From assembly GCF_002117935.1 (NCBI RefSeq), contig NZ_BDJE01000028.1, positions 62,001-126,000 of the forward strand: a stretch of DNA of 64,000 bases. Direction: 5' to 3'. Both the position numbers and the translations under genes were made by a program. The DNA is from Nocardioides sp. PD653-B2 (lineage in GTDB: Bacteria > Actinomycetota > Actinomycetes > Propionibacteriales > Nocardioidaceae). Below the pieces are notes generated by a model. It saw only the letters and a list, made by a program, of their open reading frames with translations, made no database searches and was not told the DNA's origin. Each line of letters begins with the position of its first letter. Within the stretch, counting starts at the first letter, position 1. Positions 47,102 to 54,100 of the stretch are shown here, in pieces.

Positions 47102-47398
47102 GTGATCTTCAAGCGCGTCGGTGACGGGAGGCCGTACCCCGACCACGGCCTCTCCTCCCGGGCCTGGGCGGCGGTGCCGCCGCGCCAGGTGCGTCTCGAC
47201 CAGCTGGTGACGACCAAGGACACGCTCCAGCTCGCCGCCCTGCTCGACGAGGACTCGACGTTCTACGGCGACCTGTTCGCACACGTCGTCGAGTGGCACG
47301 GGGAGTACTACCTCGAGGACGGGCTGCACCGCGCACTCCGGGCCGCGCTCCAGCAGCGCAGCGTCCTGCACGCCCGCGTCCACACCCTGGAGGGCTGA
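47102..47398 (+). CDS. Conserved actinobacterial protein, ParB/antitoxin-like fold suspected
   Basis: 98 residues from a GTG placed at the expected transcription start. It begins with an IFKRVGDGRPYPDHGLSSRA stretch, then PPRQVRLDQLVTTKDTLQLAALLDE and YLEDGLHRALRAALQQRSVL. The last segment recalls the VDGxHRLxAA motif of ParB/sulfiredoxin-like proteins. Annotation pipelines sometimes label such proteins VapB-like antitoxins, without a toxin nearby here. It shares one base with the next gene (TGATG), so the two are translationally coupled. Function unknown. Confidence 0.65.
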   Translation: MIFKRVGDGRPYPDHGLSSRAWAAVPPRQVRLDQLVTTKDTLQLAALLDEDSTFYGDLFAHVVEWHGEYYLEDGLHRALRAALQQRSVLHARVHTLEG

Positions 47399-47904
47399 TG
47401 ACCCAGGGGGTGCGGTCCGCGATCACGCTCGCGGTGCTCGGGGTGCTGCTCCTCGCCGCCGCCCTCTGGGGCTGGAACGCCACCATGAAGCCGCTGCCGG
47501 CCAAGGTCGACACCCCCATCTGCGTGCAGGAGGACGTCCCGGCCGGGACCAAGGTCTTCCCCGAGGACGTCACGGTCAGCGTCTACAACGCCGGCAGCCG
47601 CGAAGGGCTGGCCGGTCGCACGATGGCCCTCTTCACCGACAGCGGCTTCCACGAGGGCAACAGCGGCAACGTGACCCCTGACCAGCCCATCCGCGGGTCG
47701 GCGATCTGGACCGACGACCCGACCAGCCCGGCGGTGCTCCTGGTCGCGAGCCGGCTCGGCCCGGACGTCGACATCGAACGCCGCGACCCCCCGGGCGTCG
47801 GCGTGGTCGTCGTGGTCGGCGACGACTTCGAGGACCTGGTGAAGGGCCGCCGCGCCACCAAGGCCACCGAGGACAGCGAGATCTGCAGCCCGCCGGTCGC
47901 CTGA
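47398..47904 (+). CDS. LytR C-terminal-domain membrane protein
   Basis: 168 residues. A single N-terminal membrane helix (about 8-27) precedes an extracytoplasmic LytR_C-type domain: VSVYNAGSREGLAGRTMALFT, FHEGNSGN and VLLVASRLGPDVDIERRD. Many actinobacterial LytR_C proteins of this size lack the LCP ligase domain; they may accompany cell-wall polymer ligases. The two cysteines (PICVQED near the start and EICSPPVA at the end) could form a disulfide. The start overlaps the previous stop by one base. Confidence 0.8.
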   Translation: MTQGVRSAITLAVLGVLLLAAALWGWNATMKPLPAKVDTPICVQEDVPAGTKVFPEDVTVSVYNAGSREGLAGRTMALFTDSGFHEGNSGNVTPDQPIRGSAIWTDDPTSPAVLLVASRLGPDVDIERRDPPGVGVVVVVGDDFEDLVKGRRATKATEDSEICSPPVA

Positions 47905-47908
47905 CCGG

Positions 47909-49423
47909 TCAGGGTCCCGTCGGGTCCTTGCCCTTGCCGAGCCACAGCGCGAGCCGACCGTGCTCGCTCACCTGGCGCAGCCGCTCCTCGGTCTTCTCGC
48001 GGAGCTTGCGCGGCGTCACCACCAGGAGGTCGTCGCCGTGGCGGAGGACGGTACGGCGCTCGGGCACCAGCGCCTCGCCGTCGCGGACCACCATCGACAC
48101 CGACGCGCCCGGCGGCAGCCGCAGCTCGCCCACCTCGACGCCGTGCATCTGCGACACCGGGCTGATCGTCACCTGCAGCAGGTCGGCCGCGACCCGTTCG
48201 AGGGGCGCGGCCTCCATCTCCAGGCCGCGCGGCTCGGAGCGGCGCGCGACCTTGAGGAGGCGGGCCACCGCGGGCAGCGTCGGCCCGGTCAGCAGGGTGT
48301 AGATGACCACGAGGACGAAGACGATGTCGAAGAGCTCCTCCGCTCCGGCGATGCCGTCGGCCAGCGGGATCGTGGTGAAGACGATCGGGACCGCACCACG
48401 CAGGCCGGCCCAGGAGATGAAGGTCAGGTCGCGCCACGGCATCGGCTGGACGAGGGAGCTGACCAGCACCGAGAGCGGGCGGGCGACGAAGGTCAGGATC
48501 AGCCCGGCCACGACGGCCAGTCCCAGGATCTCCCAGGTCAGCCGGGACGGCGACAGCAGCAGCCCGAGCATCACGAACAGCCCGATCTGGGCGATCCACG
48601 CGATGCCCTCCGAGAAGGACCGCGTCGCCGCCCGGTGCGGCAGCTCCATGTTGCCGAGGATCAGCGCGGCGACGTACACGGCGGCGAACCCGGACGCGTG
48701 CACCGCCGCACCGGCGCCGTACGCGAGGACGGTCAGGCAGAGCACGGCGATCGGGTAGAGACCCGAGGACGGGAGCGCGGCCCGGCGCATGACCCAGGCG
48801 CCGCCGAAGCCGACCGCGAACCCGACGCCGACGCCGACCACGAGCTCGAAGACGATCAGGGCGAGCATCGCGAGGATGCCGTCGTCGGCGGCCGCGCCGG
48901 AGGAGACGAGCACGACGAGGACCACGACGGGTGCGTCGTTCAGCCCGGACTCGGCCTCCAGCGCGCCGGTCAGCCGTTTGGGGAGCGGCACCAGCCGGAG
49001 CACCGAGAAGACCGCCGCCGCGTCGGTGGCCGAGGTGACCGCACCGAGCAGGACCGCGAGCTGCCAGGGCAGACCGAGGACGTAGTGCGCCCCGAGGGCG
49101 ACGACCCCCACCGACACGCTCACCCCGATGGTTGCGAGCGCGACCCCCAGCCGCATCGACGGTCGGATCTCGCGCCAGCTGGTGGTCAGACCGCCCTCGG
49201 CCAGGATCACGACCAGCGCGCCGAAGCCGAGCGCGTGCGCGAGCTCGGCGTCCTCGAACTGGATGCCGAACCCTGCTTCCCCGAGCAGGACCCCCATCAG
49301 GAGGTAGATCAGCAGGCTGGGGAGACCCGCGCGCGTCGAGGCCCGGACGGCCAGGACGGCCGCCAGCGTGACGCTCGAGCCGATCAGCAGGAACACGTCC
49401 AGCTGATGGGCGTCGAAAGTCAT
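47909..49423 (-). CDS. K+/H+ antiporter, CPA1 family (CvrA/NhaP2-like) with TrkA-C domain
   Basis: 504 residues. About 12-13 membrane helices carry LLIYLLMGVLLGEAGFG, SATDAAAVFSVL and LEAESGLNDAPVVVLVV, the paired acidic/Asn motifs of CPA1 antiporters. A C-terminal TrkA-C ligand-binding domain (about 405-480: VEVGELRLPPGASVSMVVRDG) follows. It is likely to exchange K+ (or Na+) for H+ and to adjust cell volume; the TrkA-C domain may bind a nucleotide such as c-di-AMP, an inference. It converges with the LytR_C gene, with 4 bp between. Confidence 0.88.
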   Translation of the reverse strand: MTFDAHQLDVFLLIGSSVTLAAVLAVRASTRAGLPSLLIYLLMGVLLGEAGFGIQFEDAELAHALGFGALVVILAEGGLTTSWREIRPSMRLGVALATIGVSVSVGVVALGAHYVLGLPWQLAVLLGAVTSATDAAAVFSVLRLVPLPKRLTGALEAESGLNDAPVVVLVVLVSSGAAADDGILAMLALIVFELVVGVGVGFAVGFGGAWVMRRAALPSSGLYPIAVLCLTVLAYGAGAAVHASGFAAVYVAALILGNMELPHRAATRSFSEGIAWIAQIGLFVMLGLLLSPSRLTWEILGLAVVAGLILTFVARPLSVLVSSLVQPMPWRDLTFISWAGLRGAVPIVFTTIPLADGIAGAEELFDIVFVLVVIYTLLTGPTLPAVARLLKVARRSEPRGLEMEAAPLERVAADLLQVTISPVSQMHGVEVGELRLPPGASVSMVVRDGEALVPERRTVLRHGDDLLVVTPRKLREKTEERLRQVSEHGRLALWLGKGKDPTGP

Positions 49424-49515
49424 GTCACCTCAGGCTTCGCGGCGTCGGAAGCGCAGTCTATCGGTGCCCGACCTCCTGCCGGACGGTCGTCGGGCGCTCC
49501 CGGATCGCACGGAAC

Positions 49516-49533
49516 TGAAACTTGTTCTAGATT
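49516..49533 (+). promoter_or_regulatory. KstR-like operator and leaderless promoter of the FAD oxidoreductase
   Basis: TGAAACTTGTTCTA (49516-49529) matches the KstR consensus TnnAACnnGTTnnA at every fixed position. TAGATT (49528-49533) is a -10 six bases before the ATG at 49540. The operator therefore overlaps the promoter, as expected for TetR-type repression, and the mRNA should be leaderless. Confidence 0.55.
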
Positions 49534-49539
49534 TGCCGC

Positions 49540-51015
49540 ATGAGCTCCAGCGGCACCGCCCTCCCAGCCGTCCTCCCCGCCGGCGTCCTGACCGACCCGG
49601 GGGGCGAGGCCCCGTCGTACGACGTGGTCGTGGTCGGGTTCGGCATCGCGGGCGGGTGCGCCGCACTCGAGGCAGCGCGGGCGGGAGCGCGGGTGCTGCT
49701 GCTCGAGAAGGCGGCCGTGCACGGCGGGACGTCGTCGATGTCCGGCGGCCACTTCTACCTCGGCGGTGGGACGGCCGTGCAGCAGGCGACCGGGCACGCG
49801 GACTCGGTCGAGGAGATGTACCGCTACCTCGTCGCGGTCTCGAAGGAGCCCGAGCACGACAAGATCCGCGCCTACTGCGAGGGCTCGGTCGAGCACTTCG
49901 ACTGGCTCGAGGCGCTGGGCTTCGAGTTCGAGCGCTCCTTCTTCCCCGGCAAGGCGGTGATCCAGCCAGGCACCGAGGGCCTGATGTACACCGGCAACGA
50001 GAAGGTGTGGCCCTTCAAGGAGCAGGCGGTGCCGGCGCCGCGCGGGCACAAGGTGCCGGTGCCGGGCGACACCGAGGGCACCAAGATCGTGATGGACCTC
50101 CTGCGCACCCGGGTCGAGGAGGCCGGCGTCGAGGTCCGCTTCGAGACCGGCGTGACCAACCTCGTGGTCTCCGACGACGGGGCGGTCGTGGGGGTCGCGT
50201 GGAAGTCGTTCGACGAGACCGGAGTCGTCGCGGCGCCGGCGGTCGTGGTCGCGGCCGGCGGGTTCGTCATGAACCCCGACATGGTCGCGCAGCACACTCC
50301 CGCCCTCGGGTCGAAGCTCTTCACCCTCGGCTCGACGTACGACGACGGCCTCGGCATCCGGCTCGGTGCGTCGGTCGGCGCGGAGCTCAAGCACATGGAC
50401 GAGCCGTTCATCACTGCGCCGGTCTACCCGCCGTCGGTGCTGGTGACCGGGCTGATCGTGAACGCGCAGGGTGAGCGGTTCGTGGCCGAGGACTCCTACC
50501 ACTCGCGGACCTCGCAGTTCGTGATGGAGCAGCCGGACTCGGCGGCGTACCTGATCATCGACAGCGAGCACGTCGAGTACCCGACGATGCCGCTGGTGCC
50601 GCTGATCGACGGCTACGAGACCGTCGCCGAGATCGAGACCGCGCTCGGCTTCCCGGACGGTGCGCTGGAGAAGACGCTGGCGCGCTACAACGAGTACGCC
50701 GCGCTCGGGGAGGACCCGGACTTCCACAAGAGCCCTGACTGGCTGGCCTCGCAGGCCGTCGGTCCGTGGGCGGTCTTCGACCTGCGGCTGGGCAAGGCGC
50801 TCTACGCGGGCTTCACGCTCGGTGGCATCCGGGTCTCGGTCGACGGCGAGGCGCAGCGAGCCGACGGCTCCGTCGTCCCCGGGCTCTACGCCGCCGGCGC
50901 GTGCGCCTCCAACCTGGCCCAGGACGGCAAGGGCTACTGCTCCGGCACCCAGCTCGGCGAGGGCTCGTTCTTCGGGCGACGAGCGGGTCGACACGCTGCG
51001 GGTTTCACCGGCTGA
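49540..51015 (+). CDS. FAD-dependent oxidoreductase of the fumarate reductase / ketosteroid dehydrogenase class
   Basis: 491 residues. The dinucleotide-binding fold starts YDVVVVGFGIAGGCAALEAA, then LLEKAAVHGGTSSMSGG, and the C-terminal FAD contact is GLYAAGACASNLAQDG. Internal VVVAAGGFVMNPDM is also typical. The class includes 3-ketosteroid 1-dehydrogenases, 3-oxo-4-ene reductases and fumarate reductases; the full KstD signature cannot be verified by eye. The KstR-like operator favours a steroid-related substrate. No haem or signal motif is present, so cytosolic. The 3' end forms part of a long nested hairpin. Confidence 0.85.
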   Translation: MSSSGTALPAVLPAGVLTDPGGEAPSYDVVVVGFGIAGGCAALEAARAGARVLLLEKAAVHGGTSSMSGGHFYLGGGTAVQQATGHADSVEEMYRYLVAVSKEPEHDKIRAYCEGSVEHFDWLEALGFEFERSFFPGKAVIQPGTEGLMYTGNEKVWPFKEQAVPAPRGHKVPVPGDTEGTKIVMDLLRTRVEEAGVEVRFETGVTNLVVSDDGAVVGVAWKSFDETGVVAAPAVVVAAGGFVMNPDMVAQHTPALGSKLFTLGSTYDDGLGIRLGASVGAELKHMDEPFITAPVYPPSVLVTGLIVNAQGERFVAEDSYHSRTSQFVMEQPDSAAYLIIDSEHVEYPTMPLVPLIDGYETVAEIETALGFPDGALEKTLARYNEYAALGEDPDFHKSPDWLASQAVGPWAVFDLRLGKALYAGFTLGGIRVSVDGEAQRADGSVVPGLYAAGACASNLAQDGKGYCSGTQLGEGSFFGRRAGRHAAGFTG

Positions 51016-51088
51016 CCGCCAGAACCCGCACGACACGCCGTTGGCCATCGGCGTGTCGTGCGGGCGTCGGCGGCCGACCGGTGAAACC
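51001..51088. terminator. Nested 88-bp hairpin, probable bidirectional terminator
   Basis: The inner arms CCCGCACGACACGCCG (51025-51040) and their complement (51049-51064) make a perfect 16-bp stem with an 8-base loop. Outer arms GGTTTCACCGG (51001-51011) and CCGGTGAAACC (51078-51088) add 11 perfect pairs. The structure includes the last codons of the FAD oxidoreductase and lies before the convergent stop of the DUF11 protein. Confidence 0.75.
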
Positions 51089-51108
51089 CCGGCACGACTG
51101 CTCCTCGG

Positions 51109-54100
51109 TCACCTCACCTTGAGGGTGAAGGCACCGGTCTGGGCGCCGGTGGTGCCGTCGGACCCGTCGACCGCGAGCCGGTACCTGAACGTGCCCTTCT
51201 GGCTCTGCCGGGCGAAGGTCACCTTCGCCGACTCGCCGTCGCACGCGACCGTCTTGACGTCGACCCAGGTGCCGGCGACGAGCCGCTGCAGGACCAGGTC
51301 TTCGTCACCGATCTGGTCCACCGCCACGGCGTCGGCCGCCGGGGTCGCCCCCTTCTTCACGGTGACGGTGCCCGTGCGCCAGCCCGAGATGCTGGTGACG
51401 GCCAGCGGCTCGTCCACGGTCATCGGGTCGCCGTCGTCGTTGACGATGCACGGGACCGTGCCCTGCCAGTGGTAGTTGGTGCCACCGACCTGGGTCCAGA
51501 CCACGGAGTACGACGTCACGCCGGCCGGCCACTTCGGGTGGCTGGCGTAGGGGAAGGAGGTCGTCCCGCCCCAGAAGGCGTCGCTGTTGTGGAAGTTCAG
51601 CGTGACCTGGCCGAGGTCGGTCTCGAGCCGGACGTTGACGTCGTTGGCCTGGCCGTCCGGGATGTTGGACGGGTAGGCGACGGTCAGCGCCGAGCAGGAC
51701 GGGTCGTCGTACTGCCAGTCCCAGCTGAACGGGCCCGGGTCGGTCGTCGTCGCCTGGTAGGTGCCGAGCACGACGGAGTCCGTCGTGGTGACGTCCGCAC
51801 CGGTCGGCGGGGTGGCCGAGCCGCTGGCGATGTTGACCACGGAGCCCTGGTCGACGTCCGCGGCCGTCACCGTGTAGTGCGCGGCCGGCAGCGAGGGGCA
51901 GGTGGTCGTCTCGCCGACGGCCAGGGTCGCTGCGCAGAGCGCGCCGCCGGCCAGGGCCGGGATCATCGGGTCGGTCACCGTGACGTTGCTCAGCGGGGCC
52001 TGGCCGGTGTTGGTGACCGAGAACGAGTAGGTGAGCTGCTCGCCCACCGACGCCAGGTCGTCGGCGTCGTCCGAGTCGGCGACCGTCTTCTCCAGCCTGA
52101 TCGACGACGCGGGCGCCGGCGGCGTCGTCTTCGTCGCGATCACGGCCGTGTCGTTCGCCGTCACCAGGTCACCGGTCGACCGGGCGGCCGAGGCGCTCGC
52201 GGTGTTCTCCACCGACTCGTGCGCCACCTCTGCGGCGGTGACCGTGTGCGTCGCGGCCGGCAGGGACGGGCAGGTCGTGGTCGCTCCCGGGGCCAGGCTG
52301 GCGACGCAGACCGCGCCACCGGCCAGGGCCGGGATCATCGCGTCGAAGACCTTGACGTCGCTGAGCGCGACGTTGCCGGTGTTGGTCACCGAGAACGAGT
52401 ACGTCAGCCGCTCACCCTCCGAGGCCAGGGCGTCCGCGTCGTCGGAGTCCGCGACCGTCTTCTTCAGGGTGATCGACGCGGCGCTGGGCCGGGTGTCGAT
52501 CGTGGCGCTGGCAGCGCCGGCGACGGCGGCGCCGGTCGGCGGCTTCGCGGTGGCGCTGGCCTCGTTCACGACCGTGGCCTGGTCGGCCTCGGCGCCGGTC
52601 ACCGTGTGGGTGGCCGCCGGCAGGGACGGGCAGGTCGTGGTCGCACCCGGGGCCAGGCTCGCGACGCAGACCGCGCCGCCCGCCAGGGCCGGGATCATCG
52701 CGTCGGTGACCTGGACGTCGGTCAGCGGCACGTTGCCGGTGTTGGTGACCGAGAAGGTGTAGGTCAGCTGCTCACCCTCGGCGGCCAGGTGGTCGGCGTC
52801 GTCGGAGTCGGCGACCGCCTTGGTCAGCGAGATCGCAGGCGCGGCCGGCGACAGGATCGTCGCGGACGCGTTGCCGGCGACCGTGCCGGCCGGCGAGCTC
52901 GCCGACGCGGTGGCGAAGTTGTCGACCGACCCCTTGGTGATGTCCGCGGCGCTCACGGTGTGCGTGGCGGCGGGCAGCGACGAGCAGGTCGTCGTGTCGC
53001 CGACGGCCAGGGTCGCGGCGCAGACGACGCCGCCGGCGAGGGCCGGGATCGTCGCGTCGGTGACCTTCACGTCGGTCAGCGGCACGTTGCCGGTGTTCTC
53101 GACCGTGAACGTGTAGGTCAGCGTCTCGCCCAGGGCGCCGGCGAAGTCGGCGTCGGCGGAGTCGGCGACGGCCTTGGTCATCACGAAGGCGGGTGCCGCC
53201 GGCGTCGCGATCGTGGCCGAGGCCTGCGACGTCGGGTTCGGGCCGCTCGGCGATGACGCCGTGGCGGTGGCGTCGTTGACGACCGAGCCCCGGGCGATGT
53301 CCGCCGCGTTGACGACGTGGGTGGCGGTCACCGTCGAGCAGGTGGTGGTCGCCCCGACCGCGAGGGTGGCGGCGCACACGGCGCCGTCCTTCATGGCCGG
53401 GATCATCGCGTCGGTGACCCGCACGTTGGTCAGCGGCACGTTGCCGGTGTTCTTGACCGTGAACGTGTAGGTCAGGGTCTCGCCGAGCGAGCCGATCGTG
53501 TCGGCGTCGCTCGAGTCGGCCACCGTCTTGGTCATCGAGACCGACGAGATGGCCGGCGCCGCGATGGTGGCGCTGTCGGCCGCGGTGGGCGCAATGCCCT
53601 TGCTCGGGGTGCCGGTGGCGGTCGCCTGGTTGACGACCAAGCCTTGGGCGATGTCCGCCGCGTTGACGACGTGGGTGGCGGTCACCGTCGAGCAGGTGGT
53701 GGTCGCCCCGACCGCGAGGGTGGCGGCGCACACGGCGCCGTCCTTCATGGCCGGGATCATCGCGTCGGTGACCCGCACGTTGGTCAGCGGCACGTTGCCG
53801 GTGTTCTTCAGCGTGAAGGTGTAGGTCAGGGTCTCGCCGAGCGAGCCGATCGTGTCGGCGTCGCTCGAGTCGGCCACCGTCTTGGTCATCGAGAGGGCCG
53901 GGGTGGCCGGCGTCGCGATGGTCGCCGTGTCGGTCGCGGTCACCTTGGCACCGCTGGGCCGGGTGGCCGAGGCGGTGGCGTTGTTGACGACCGAGCCCTT
54001 GGTGATGTCGGCGGCGGCGACGACGTGGGTCGCGGCCGGCAGGAGCGGGCAGGTGGTGGTTGCGCCGGCGGCGAGCGTCGCGACACAGTCGGCGCCGTCG

